Source: Gemmatimonadota bacterium
GTDB lineage: Bacteria > Gemmatimonadota > Gemmatimonadetes > Gemmatimonadales > GWC2-71-9
Length of the DNA stretch: 24,434 nucleotides
Direction of reading: 5' to 3'
NCBI GenBank assembly: GCA_003221085.1
Contig: QHUD01000093.1
Coordinates: 1-24,434, forward strand
Both the position numbers and the translations under genes were made by a program. The stretch's first letter is position 1; the number at the start of each line of letters is the position of its first letter. Below, in pieces: positions 1-6,508 of the stretch. The notes below the pieces were generated by a model. It had not been told where the DNA came from. It made no database searches and saw nothing but the letters and a program-made list of their open reading frames with translations.

Positions 1-52
1 CGAGCGGGAGGGTGCGGTTGGCTTCGGCCAGGGTGAAGTATTTCCGCGGCAC
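1..52 (-). CDS. DUF2203-family protein, N-terminal fragment
   Basis: Only the first 17 codons are inside the window; the gene runs leftward off the edge. A GTG start at 52-50 gives MPRKYFTLAEANRTLPL, which resembles the usual opening of DUF2203 proteins (a K/R-YFTxxEANxxLP pattern). The same frame meets a TAG at 64-62, so the GTG is the most upstream plausible start. The family is small, cytosolic and of unknown function. The gene is divergent from the four-helix-bundle gene at 201, and the left repeat arm (71-107) lies just upstream of its start. The assignment rests on a short fragment. Confidence 0.6.
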   Translation of the reverse strand, partial: MPRKYFTLAEANRTLPL

Positions 53-70
53 GAGAACAATCTACTGGGT

Positions 71-107
71 GCGGAGTGGAGAGTAAGCGGCTAAGGGGCT
101 AAGGTGC
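71..107. repeat. Left arm of the IVS-like unit
   Basis: The sequence contains roughly heptameric units related to GGCTAAG and GGGGCTAAG. It begins with GCGGAGTGGAGAGTAAG and ends AAGGTGC. It lies between the start of the DUF2203 gene and the four-helix-bundle gene. Its inverted partner is at 594-642. Confidence 0.6.
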
Positions 108-200
108 ACAGCGGTTGCGAGGTGTCAGGACTGCAATGATTCGCCCCGTTCTCGACGAATCTGGTACGCCATTTGTCGCCTCCCCGAGTTATCACAACGC

Positions 201-575
201 ATGCCTAACTACCGAACCCTCAAGGTGTGGCAACACGCTCAGCGCCTAGCGCTCGAATGCGCGAAAGCAGCTAAGCGCTTCCCGCCTGAAGACTGCAACG
301 TGCTGAAGGCGCAGCTGCTACGGGCCTGTTACAGCGTCCCGCTGAACATTGCGGAAGGAAGTGGTCGTAAGGGACCACGCGAGTTTCGTCGCTTTCTCGA
401 TACTGCGAGGGGCTCACTGGCCGAGACGCAAACCGCACTCGAGCTCCCCAGGGAGCAAGGCTTCGTCGACTCAACGGAGTACGAACGGATCGAAGCAATC
501 GCGACCGAGATCGCGAAAACGCTCTGGGGGTTGCTTCGGAAGATCAGCGATAGCGCAGTCTATCCCGCTCCCTGA
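201..575 (+). CDS. Four-helix-bundle protein (23S rRNA intervening-sequence type)
   Basis: This 124-residue protein matches the four-helix-bundle family PF05635/TIGR02436: an opening YRTLKVWQHAQRLAL (residues 4-18), a central LRACYSVPLNIAEGSGRK (about 40-57), then EFRRFLDTARGSLAETQTAL (about 61-80). Members were first found as ORFs in 23S rRNA intervening sequences, and the fold is shared with Avd, the accessory protein of diversity-generating retroelements. The biochemical role of free-standing copies is unknown. Codon use differs from its neighbours: 11 of the first 35 codons after the start end in A or T, against 4 of 35 in the gene at 1093. This fits transfer. No clear ribosome binding site precedes the ATG. 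Inverted repeat arms flank the gene. No reverse transcriptase gene is seen in the window. Confidence 0.85.
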   Translation: MPNYRTLKVWQHAQRLALECAKAAKRFPPEDCNVLKAQLLRACYSVPLNIAEGSGRKGPREFRRFLDTARGSLAETQTALELPREQGFVDSTEYERIEAIATEIAKTLWGLLRKISDSAVYPAP

Positions 576-593
576 CGCCTCCCCGCCCACTTC

Positions 594-642
594 GCACCTC
601 TGCCGCTTAGCCCCTTACTCCCCACTTACCTCTACTCCCGTA
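594..642. repeat. Right arm of the IVS-like unit
   Basis: This is the inverted counterpart of 71-107, with the core CCGCTTAGCCCCTTACTCCCC. Its distal end overlaps the last codons and TAG stop (634-632) of the CBS-domain gene on the minus strand, so the C-terminal residues and stop of that gene come from repeat sequence. Confidence 0.6.
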
Positions 643-1036
643 CTATGACGATCCCCTGAATAAACTCCGGATGCGGAATAAACCCCACCACCCGTTTATT
701 CCCGTCCACCACGACTATCGTCGAGCGGATATGTGTGTCTTTTTCATCCAGCCGCTCGATCCTGTATCCCTCGAGCTCCGTATCGAGCGTCACCACGACG
801 GTATCCTGGCGCGCGTGCGTCTGCACCTTGCAGGTCTTCGGGTCGTGCCCCGCCGCCACGCACTCCATCACGATGTCGCGGTCGGAGATCGTGCCCAGGT
901 AGCGTCGATCCTTGGGGTTGTCCACCACCGGCACGACGGAGATGTCCTTGGCGCGCATCAACAGCGCCACCTCGGCGCTGGTGGCGCCGGCCGCGGCCAC
1001 AACGGGTTCGGGGATCATGATTTCGCGAGCGAGCAT
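632..1036 (-). CDS. Tandem CBS-domain protein
   Basis: The 134-residue product has two CBS motifs and no attached catalytic domain. The first spans about residues 1-65 (LAREIMIPEPVVAAAGATS, then DISVVPVVD and LGTISDRDIVMECVA). The second spans about 70-130 and ends in STIVVVDGNKRVVGFIPH. CBS pairs bind adenosine nucleotides and usually act as energy or redox sensors; stand-alone ones are regulatory proteins of unknown partner. I chose the ATG at 1036 because the LAREIM opening is the normal CBS start; a longer reading to 1108 would overlap the divergent gene at 1093. The stop lies inside the right repeat arm, so the last few residues may be repeat-derived. Confidence 0.8.
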   Translation of the reverse strand: MLAREIMIPEPVVAAAGATSAEVALLMRAKDISVVPVVDNPKDRRYLGTISDRDIVMECVAAGHDPKTCKVQTHARQDTVVVTLDTELEGYRIERLDEKDTHIRSTIVVVDGNKRVVGFIPHPEFIQGIVIVRE

Positions 1037-1092
1037 GGCGCGTAATGTATCAGCCCGGCCGCGAGACGCTATGTTCATGCCTGGGAGCCGCC

Positions 1093-2124
1093 ATGCCAAT
1101 CTCGCCACGCGACCTCCAGGAGCTGGTCACCACCGGCGTGATCGACGCCGGTACCGCCGAGCGCATCGCCGCCCACTTCGCGGGCGCCGGCGCTGAGCGG
1201 CCCCGTTTCGACCTCACGCACACCGCCTATTACCTCGGCGCCCTCGTCGTGATGTCGGCCCTGGGGTGGTTCATGAACGAGGCGTGGGCGCGCTACGGCG
1301 GCTGGGTGCTCACCGTCATCGCCGTCGCGTACGCAGCTGCGTTCACCGTCGCTGGGGAGTCCCTGTGGCGCAAGCCCGGTCTCAGGCAGCCCGGCGGACT
1401 GTTGTTCACCCTCGCGGTCTGGATGACGCCGCTCGCGGTGTTCGGGATCCAGTACGCGTTGGGATGGTGGCCGCGCGGAGCGCAGGTGAGCTATCAGGAT
1501 TATTACCCTCGAATCAGCGGCAGCTGGGTCGTCATGGAGGCAGCCACGATCGTAGCCGCCATCGTCGCCCTCAAGCTGCGGCCGTTCCCGTTCCTCACTT
1601 TCCCGCTGGCCTTCGCCCTGTGGTTTCTGTCGCTCGATCTGGCCGACCTGCTCATCGGATCGCACGGGCTCCTTGCCTTCGAGCAAAAGCAACTGATCAC
1701 GCTGCTGTTCGGCGCGACCGTGCTCGGCGTGACGTATCTGCTCGACCACCGCACGGACGAGGACTACGCCTACTGGCTGTACCTGTTCGGCCTCGTCGCG
1801 TTCTGGGGCGCGCTGACGTATGACGGAGTGGGAACGTTCGGGTACTGCCTGATCAACCTGGGACTCATGCTCGGGGCGGTGTTGCTGCAGCGCAAGACGT
1901 TCATGGTGTTCGGGGCGATCGGCGTGTACTCGTATCTCGGCCACCTGGCGTTCGACGTGTTCAGAAACTCCCTGCTCTTCCCGGCGGCCCTGACTGCGCT
2001 CGGGGTCGCGATCATCGCCGCGGGCGTCTGGTACCGGAGCCGCGAAGCCGCGGTGGAGGCCGCCCTGCTTCGCATCCTGCCGGGCGCTGTGCGCCGAACG
2101 CTGCCGCGCTACCGGGTCGTCTGA
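1093..2124 (+). CDS. Polytopic membrane protein, DUF2157-like
   Basis: The 343-residue protein has a short cytosolic N-terminus (PRDLQELVTTGVIDAGTAERI, residues 4-24), then about eight to nine hydrophobic segments from residue 45 to 320 and a basic tail. A short helical N-terminus followed by many membrane helices is the layout of DUF2157-type proteins. No transport or enzymatic motif was recognised. The ATG at 1093 is preceded by GGGAG at a good distance; the frame stays open upstream to 1045 but without such a site. The 3' end overlaps the convergent patatin gene by 16 bases. The family label is tentative, but the membrane topology is clear. Confidence 0.65.
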   Translation: MPISPRDLQELVTTGVIDAGTAERIAAHFAGAGAERPRFDLTHTAYYLGALVVMSALGWFMNEAWARYGGWVLTVIAVAYAAAFTVAGESLWRKPGLRQPGGLLFTLAVWMTPLAVFGIQYALGWWPRGAQVSYQDYYPRISGSWVVMEAATIVAAIVALKLRPFPFLTFPLAFALWFLSLDLADLLIGSHGLLAFEQKQLITLLFGATVLGVTYLLDHRTDEDYAYWLYLFGLVAFWGALTYDGVGTFGYCLINLGLMLGAVLLQRKTFMVFGAIGVYSYLGHLAFDVFRNSLLFPAALTALGVAIIAAGVWYRSREAAVEAALLRILPGAVRRTLPRYRVV

Positions 2125-2927
2125 GCGAGCGCCACGCGGGTCTTCTGGTATCCCGCCTCGAGGTAGCGCTCGACACGGTCCACCGCGAAGGTCGCCTCCC
2201 GCTCCGCCACGGCCCGCACGACGACCAGCCGAGCCGCGTCTTTCGGCCACGCGGCGATCGCGCGCTCCGTCTGCGCCGCCATCATGACCCGGATCGCTTC
2301 GCCGTGCGCCCGTACGAGCGGTGGGATCGCGGCCTTCTTGTCCGCCGGCGGCTCGTCGAACCCGGGGCCCACGTCCACCGCCACCACGAGATCCGCCGGG
2401 ATCCCCCGCGCTACGTCGATCGGCACCACGCCCCGTAGGCCACCATCCCCGAGCCGGCGCGCGTCGATCACTTCGGGCGGGAAGTACAGGGGGAGAGCGC
2501 AGGATGCGTACAAGGCGTCGACGAGCGGCGCATCCTGACCGAGCGCGCCGAACAGCACCAACTCACCCGAATCGAGATCCGTGGTCGTGACCGTGAGGGG
2601 GACCTGTAAGTCGGCGAAGCGCGTGGCCGGAACGAGGCGCGCAATGGTGCGCTTCAGGGGCTCGGGCTTGAGGATGTTCCCGGCGAACACCCCCTTCGCG
2701 AGCGACCAGGCGTCGAGCGCGGCGAAGTCTTTCTTTTGGAGCGACAGCGCGATGTCCACGACCCGTTGGGACGTCGACCCGGCAGCGAGCGCGGCTCCGA
2801 TCACCGCACCCATCGAGGTGCCGACGATGTGAAAGGGCTGGAGACCGGCTTCGAGGAGCGCTTTCCAGGCGCCGGCATGGGCGAGCGTTTTCGCCCCGCC
2901 GCCCCCGAAGACCGCCACCACCCTCAC
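2109..2927 (-). CDS. Patatin-like phospholipase
   Basis: All three patatin signatures are present: a glycine-rich oxyanion loop (GGGGAKTLAHAG), the nucleophile elbow GTSMG, and the DGG motif of the Ser-Asp dyad followed by LRGVVPIDVARG. Counted from a possible upstream GTG at 2942, these are residues 13-24, 41-45 (Ser43) and 166-168. The product should be a cytosolic or membrane-associated acyl hydrolase acting on phospholipids or acyl esters. The start is uncertain: GTG at 2927 is preferred because GGGGGAC lies just upstream and it gives the usual MRVVAVFGGGG opening. GTG 2942 would abut the repeat element with no ribosome binding site. The gene follows the thioesterase gene in the same direction, separated by the repeat at 2945-3050. 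Confidence 0.88.
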   Translation of the reverse strand: MRVVAVFGGGGAKTLAHAGAWKALLEAGLQPFHIVGTSMGAVIGAALAAGSTSQRVVDIALSLQKKDFAALDAWSLAKGVFAGNILKPEPLKRTIARLVPATRFADLQVPLTVTTTDLDSGELVLFGALGQDAPLVDALYASCALPLYFPPEVIDARRLGDGGLRGVVPIDVARGIPADLVVAVDVGPGFDEPPADKKAAIPPLVRAHGEAIRVMMAAQTERAIAAWPKDAARLVVVRAVAEREATFAVDRVERYLEAGYQKTRVALAQTTR

Positions 2928-2944
2928 CACGTCCCCCAACACCT

Positions 2945-3050
2945 AGTGCGGAATGCGGAGTGCGGAATGCGGAATGTCAGGGGGAGCTTCGTGCGGCGGC
3001 TCGACCTCCCATTTCAACTCCGCACTCCGCACTCCACACTCCGCACTCAT
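2945..3050. repeat. Inverted pair of heptamer arrays
   Basis: The left arm, 2945-2976, reads AGTGCGG AATGCGG, then AGTGCGG AATGCGG plus AATG, an exact seven-base period. The right arm, 3016-3050, is the inverted form: read on the minus strand its units are CGGAGTG, TGGAGTG and CGGAGTG. The spacer is about 39 bases. The element lies between the thioesterase and patatin genes, and the thioesterase stop codon (3049-3047) is inside the right arm. Confidence 0.85.
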
Positions 3051-3532
3051 TCTCCAGCTCCCGTATCGTATCTGCGATCCATGACTCGAGTGGCACGCCG
3101 TTTCGAAGCGCGGTCGTATCGCCGCTTCTCGTCGGCCGTCTCGGGCACGATCGGCGGCACCGCGGTGGGCACGCCCTGGTCGTCGAGCGCGACGTATGTC
3201 ACGTAGCACGAGTTCGTGTGCCGCCGCACTCCCGTGAGCACGTTCTCGGCGATGATCTTGACGCCCACTTCCATGGAGGAGCGGCCCGCGAAGTTGACGC
3301 GCGCGTACGCGGTCAGGAGCTCGCCCACGTGGATCGGCTCCTTGAAGTCCACCTTGTCGACCGACACGGTGACGCACGGCTTCGAGGCGTGACGGATCGC
3401 GGCCACGGCGGCCACCCGATCCACGAGCGACAGGATCACGCCGCCGAACACGTTGCCCATGATGTTCGCGTGCTGCGGCATCATCAGCTCGGACATGATC
3501 GTTTCGGAATCGCGGGGATGCTTGGGCTGCAT
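3047..3532 (-). CDS. Acyl-CoA thioesterase, hotdog fold
   Basis: The 161-residue protein is a single-hotdog acyl-CoA hydrolase of the YciA/BACH type. The core helix region is HANIMGNVFGGVILSLVDRVAA (residues 21-42), with Asp38 at the position of the family's catalytic acid, followed by VTVSVDKVDFKEPIHVGELL and the strand VRRHTNSCYVTYVALD. It should cleave acyl-CoA to free fatty acid and CoA in the cytosol as an oligomer. Its ATG overlaps the NAD synthetase stop in a TGATG, so the two are probably translationally coupled. The charged C-terminal tail from about residue 135 (DEKRRYDRASKRR) is poorly conserved, and the stop codon lies inside a heptamer repeat arm. Confidence 0.85.
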   Translation of the reverse strand: MQPKHPRDSETIMSELMMPQHANIMGNVFGGVILSLVDRVAAVAAIRHASKPCVTVSVDKVDFKEPIHVGELLTAYARVNFAGRSSMEVGVKIIAENVLTGVRRHTNSCYVTYVALDDQGVPTAVPPIVPETADEKRRYDRASKRRATRVMDRRYDTGAGE

Positions 3533-5370
3533 CAGTAGTCCACCGGTCGCAGGTAGAACTCGCCGATCGCCGTCTGGGACATCATCGCCACGGTGGGGAG
3601 GCGACGTTTCCAGTGCGTCGACTCGAGCCGGCCGGCGACTTTCGCGACCTCGTCCGGCGTGAAGCCGCGCGCCACCACTTCCGCCGGCTTCATGCCGCGG
3701 ATCAGATAGTACAGAATGCGGTCGACCTTGTCGTAGCTGATCCCGTAGTCCCCTTCGGTGGTCTGCCCGGGGACCAGGTCGGGCGTGGGCGGCTTGCGGA
3801 GTATCACCTCGGGGACCCCCACGTGGCGCGCCAGTGCGCGCACCTGCGTCTTGAACAGATCACCCAGCGGGTTGACGGGCGGTGTGTCGTCGGCGTGCCA
3901 CGTGAAGTAGCCGAGCAGGCGCTCCGACTTGTTGCTCGTCCCGATCGGCAGGGCTTTGTCCTTGGCCGACAGGTCGAACAGTACGATCATGCGCTCGCGC
4001 GCCATCACGTTGCCCCGGCGCGTGGGATCGGCGCCGCCGTTCTGCTCCACCTGGGAGAGATAGCCATCCACCGCCGCGGTGATATCGATCGTGACCGCCT
4101 CGATCCCGAGCGTCTGGATCACGAGCAGCGCGTGGTCGAGGCTCTCCGGCGAGGACGTGCGGTACGGCATGCGCACGCCGATCACGTTCTCTTTTCCGAG
4201 CGCTTCCACCGCGAGGAAGGCGGTGAGCGACGAGTCCACGCCACCCGAGAGCCCCACGATCCCCTTGGTGAACCCGCGGCGCCGCACGACCTCGTCCTTC
4301 AGGAAGCTCACGAGCCAACGGCGCGCCAGGTCGGGGTCGATGGCGAGGGGATCTCCCTCCTCCACTCCCTTTCCGACCACGTGAAGCCGGGAACCGGGAA
4401 ACGGGACACGGGAAACGTCGGTCCCGTTGGTCGCGGGATCGAATGGCACGACCGCGCGCTTGCGTTTCCCCTTTCCCGTTTCCCCTTTCCCGAGGTTTTT
4501 GATGAGGTGTGGCAGGTTGACTTCCAGATCGGCCAGCAGCGGCGCCTCCGCTCTCGCCCTCGTGATCTCCTCGAAGTCGACGTCGTAAGTCAGCACCGCC
4601 TCCTCGAACAAGGGCCCGCGCAGCACGATCTCACCCGCCGGGCTCACGACCACCGAGCCTCCGGGGAAGCCCTTGCCACCCTCGAACCCCACCAGGCTCG
4701 CGAACGCCACCCACACGCCGTGCTCGTCGGCGATGCCCCGCAGGATCCGCTCCCACCGCACCACGCTCGCCGGCAGCCGGATGCCTTCCTCGTCCATCCC
4801 CGTGCCGCGCGCCGGCGACGCACTCGGCACGATGACCAGCTGGGCTCCCTGGAGCGCGGCGATCGTGCCCGAGATCGAGTGCCACGCGTCCTCGCACACC
4901 AGGATCGCCACCCGCCCCCACGACATATCGAACGCCCGGATCTCGCGCCCACGATCCACGAACCGCTCTTCGTCGAACACCCCGTAGGTGGGGAGGAACA
5001 CCTTGCGGTGGACGTGCTTGACACCGGGTGAGGCGTTGCCGGAAGAGGCGTTGCCGAGCGAGGCGTACAGACAAGAGTTGTAGAAGTGGTTCTGGAAGAC
5101 CTCGTAGAACCCCACGGCGACGTCCACGGGCGGCGCCTGCGCCGCCTCGTGTTGCAGCGTGAGATCACGGAACAACGTCCCTGCCGTAACCGCCACGTCG
5201 CGCACGCCGCCCTCCACGAAGTAGCCCGACGTAGCGGTCTCCGGAAAAACCACCAGGTCCACCGGCGGGTCGAGCTCGGCGACCTGCGCCAGCACGCCGC
5301 CGATCTTCTGGAGATTGGCGTTGTAGTCGCCCTTGGTCGGGCGGAGCTGCGCGATGGCGAGGCGGGGCAT
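3532..5370 (-). CDS. nadE: Glutamine-dependent NAD+ synthetase
   Basis: This 612-residue two-domain enzyme makes NAD+ from deamido-NAD+ and ATP, with ammonia released from glutamine. The N-terminal nitrilase-type glutaminase (about 1-285) shows the triad Glu44 (FPETATSGY), Lys123 (HRKVFLP) and Cys159 (ILVCEDAW). The C-terminal synthetase (about 345-612) has the ATP-binding SGGVDSS at 375-381 and GTSNKSE at 477-483. The linker at residues 294-328 is encoded by an inverted pair of heptamer arrays that stays in frame; it reads as a Lys/Gly/Arg-rich stretch. A short GNASS-GNASP repeat occurs at 106-115. The start is the ATG at 5370; no strong ribosome binding site is visible. It is divergent from the fluoride riboswitch operon. 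Confidence 0.93.
   Translation of the reverse strand: MPRLAIAQLRPTKGDYNANLQKIGGVLAQVAELDPPVDLVVFPETATSGYFVEGGVRDVAVTAGTLFRDLTLQHEAAQAPPVDVAVGFYEVFQNHFYNSCLYASLGNASSGNASPGVKHVHRKVFLPTYGVFDEERFVDRGREIRAFDMSWGRVAILVCEDAWHSISGTIAALQGAQLVIVPSASPARGTGMDEEGIRLPASVVRWERILRGIADEHGVWVAFASLVGFEGGKGFPGGSVVVSPAGEIVLRGPLFEEAVLTYDVDFEEITRARAEAPLLADLEVNLPHLIKNLGKGETGKGKRKRAVVPFDPATNGTDVSRVPFPGSRLHVVGKGVEEGDPLAIDPDLARRWLVSFLKDEVVRRRGFTKGIVGLSGGVDSSLTAFLAVEALGKENVIGVRMPYRTSSPESLDHALLVIQTLGIEAVTIDITAAVDGYLSQVEQNGGADPTRRGNVMARERMIVLFDLSAKDKALPIGTSNKSERLLGYFTWHADDTPPVNPLGDLFKTQVRALARHVGVPEVILRKPPTPDLVPGQTTEGDYGISYDKVDRILYYLIRGMKPAEVVARGFTPDEVAKVAGRLESTHWKRRLPTVAMMSQTAIGEFYLRPVDY
4387..4492. repeat. Inverted heptamer arrays inside the nadE coding region
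   Basis: The left arm, 4387-4417, has seven-base units CGGGAAC, CGGGAAA, CGGGACA, CGGGAAA. The right arm, 4463-4492, is the inverted form with CGGGAAA and GGGGAAA units on the minus strand. About 26 of 30 positions match between arms. The spacer is about 45 bases. The element contains no stop in the nadE frame and falls between the two enzyme domains. Confidence 0.85.
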
Positions 5371-5394
5371 GCGAAAAAGATATATGTTTCAACA

Positions 5395-5473
5395 GGCGAT
5401 GGAGTTCGCCTTCAACCGCCCGGCCTTCGTTCGCGGGCTGATGACTCCTACCGGAACCCCGACGGCAGGAGTC
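5395..5473 (+). promoter_or_regulatory. Fluoride riboswitch (crcB motif)
   Basis: The aptamer begins with the characteristic GGCGATGGAGTTCGCC (5395-5410), continues with AACCGCCC, and ends with CTGATGACTCCTAC (5438-5451), matching the conserved parts of the crcB RNA motif. The likely expression platform follows directly: GACTCCT (5443-5449) is complementary to AGGAGTC (5467-5473), which holds the AGGAG ribosome binding site (5467-5471) of the ORF starting at 5479. I infer translational control: without fluoride the aptamer's 3' end pairs with and hides the binding site, and fluoride binding frees it. The genes downstream include crcB, consistent with the assignment. Confidence 0.92.
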
Positions 5474-5478
5474 TTGTA

Positions 5479-5691
5479 ATGTCTGTGAGTCCGCTCAACG
5501 ACGACCAGCAGCGCCGCCTCAGCACCCATCTGCGATTGCTCATCTCGGATCTGGACACCTTGGCCGACTCACCCGAACTTGGCAGAGAGGCACCCGAGTT
5601 CGCCCGCCTCGACCCCGGGGTGGAGACGTTGCGCCGGCGGCTGGAAGCGCTCGCCGACGCTGCCGCGCTGCTTCCCGGCGACGAGTCATGA
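5479..5691 (+). CDS. Small protein of unknown function in the fluoride operon
   Basis: The 70-residue product starts MSVSPLNDDQQRRLS and is hydrophilic and leucine-rich with heptad-like spacing (LSTHLRLLISDLDTL, then ETLRRRLEALADAAALL), suggesting two helices. There is no signal peptide or membrane segment. The ATG at 5479 is well supported: AGGAG lies seven bases upstream and is part of the riboswitch platform. Its stop overlaps the crcB start in an ATGA, so it is coupled to crcB. The frame is open further upstream, but that would run through the riboswitch and the opposite nadE gene. I do not recognise the family. Position suggests a role in fluoride resistance or simply relaying riboswitch control to crcB. 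Confidence 0.8.
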   Translation: MSVSPLNDDQQRRLSTHLRLLISDLDTLADSPELGREAPEFARLDPGVETLRRRLEALADAAALLPGDES

Positions 5692-6056
5692 TCGCCTACA
5701 TCACCCTCGGCGGCATCCTCGGCACCCTCGCGCGATACCTGATGCAAGGCGTGATCCAGCCCCGCGCCGGCACATTCCCCATGGGCACGCTGGCGATCAA
5801 CATCGCGGGGTCGTTGCTGCTCGGCTTCATCATGCGGTTTGCGACCGGCTCAACGGTGATCTCTCCGGAGCTGCGGGGCGGCTTGACTATCGGGTTCTGC
5901 GGCGCGTTCACCACCATGAGCACCTTCAGCTATGAGAGCATGCGGCTGCTCGGCGACGGCGAGTACTGGTACGCCGGGGTCTACATGGGCGGCACCATCA
6001 TCGGCTGCCTCGCAGCGGTGATCGCGGGGACGGCATTGGCAAGTAAACTGCTGTGA
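5688..6056 (+). CDS. crcB: Fluoride channel CrcB/Fluc
   Basis: The 122-residue protein is a typical single-domain Fluc channel that works as a dual-topology dimer in the inner membrane and expels fluoride. It shows GGILGTLARY (residues 8-17), GTLAINIAGSLLLGF (33-47) with the conserved Asn38, and GFCGAFTTMSTFSYE (69-83), which carries the conserved phenylalanine and TTxST region. Four hydrophobic segments are visible. It overlaps the 70-residue gene upstream and is followed after 11 bases by a DUF190 gene, a frequent crcB neighbour. Expression should be switched by the fluoride riboswitch at 5395. Confidence 0.97.
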   Translation: MIAYITLGGILGTLARYLMQGVIQPRAGTFPMGTLAINIAGSLLLGFIMRFATGSTVISPELRGGLTIGFCGAFTTMSTFSYESMRLLGDGEYWYAGVYMGGTIIGCLAAVIAGTALASKLL

Positions 6057-6067
6057 CAGGAGGCCCC

Positions 6068-6442
6068 ATGCCTCATCGATTCAAGGGTGAACGCACCCTG
6101 ATGCGCATCTTCATCGGCGAGAGCGACAAGTACCAAGGGAAGCCGCTGTACGAGGCGCTGCTCGAGAAGCTCCGCCACAAAGGGTTCGCGGGCGCGACGG
6201 TGCTGCGCGGAGTGGCCGGGTTCGGCGCATCGAGCGTGGTCCACACCGACAAGGTGCTACGGCTCTCGCTCGACCTGCCGCTCATTATCGAGGTGGTGGA
6301 GACCGAGGAGACGATCCAGTCGATCCTGCCCGACCTGGACGAAATGATCGGAGGCGGGTTGATCACCCTCGAGCGAGCGCGGGTGATTCTGTATCGGCCG
6401 GGGGACGAAACGAAGGCGGTAGAGGGCGGTAGAGGGCGGTAG
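6068..6442 (+). CDS. DUF190-family protein
   Basis: The 124-residue protein matches DUF190 (PF02641): LMRIFIGESDKYQGKPLYEALLEKLRHKG near the N-terminus, GATVLRGVAGFGA in the middle, and LPLIIEVVETEETIQSILPDLDEMI toward the end. It is a small soluble protein with a PII-like ferredoxin fold, often encoded next to crcB; its role in fluoride tolerance is not established. AGGAGG (6058-6063) precedes the ATG at 6068; a GTG at 6053 overlapping the crcB stop is less likely. The last nine or so residues (KAVEGGRGR) are encoded by the decamer repeat array, so the natural C-terminus has probably been replaced or extended. Confidence 0.9.
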   Translation: MPHRFKGERTLMRIFIGESDKYQGKPLYEALLEKLRHKGFAGATVLRGVAGFGASSVVHTDKVLRLSLDLPLIIEVVETEETIQSILPDLDEMIGGGLITLERARVILYRPGDETKAVEGGRGR

Positions 6443-6508
6443 AGGACGGTATGGGAGAGCGCACAGCCTCTACCGCCCGTTACCGCCCTTTACCGACCTC
6501 TACCGTCC
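6413..6508. repeat. Inverted pair of decamer arrays
   Basis: The left arm, 6413-6451, repeats GGGCGGTAGA with a ten-base period. The right arm, 6467-6508, is inverted (CTCTACCGCC, GTTACCGCCC units). The arms can pair over nearly their full length with a spacer of about 15 bases. The element lies between the convergent DUF190 and APC permease genes, and both stop codons fall inside it. It may act as a bidirectional terminator, though it has no T-run. The same decamer occurs at 9973-10075. Confidence 0.88.

Larger units (their letters stand above)
71..642. mobile_element. IVS-like unit: four-helix-bundle gene between inverted repeat arms
   Basis: A repeat arm at 71-107 and an arm in inverted orientation at 594-642 enclose the gene at 201-575. 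The reverse complement of the right arm and the left arm share the order AGTGG-GAGTAAG-GGCTAAG-GG, with most of about 34 positions matching. The same gene family with flanking inverted repeats is the known layout of intervening sequences in bacterial 23S rRNA genes, but here the unit lies between protein genes. The bounds are approximate, no target duplication was identified, and calling it mobile is inference. Confidence 0.4.

Noticed and set aside
201..575. A diversity-generating retroelement built on the Avd-like four-helix-bundle protein
   Set aside because: No reverse transcriptase, template repeat or variable repeat is visible in the window; only the fold family is shared.
1075..2250. 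A 391-residue open frame on the minus strand opposite the membrane protein gene
   Set aside because: It is rich in Arg, Glu, Asp and Gly without motifs, typical of the antisense of a GC-rich gene, and conflicts with two well-supported genes.
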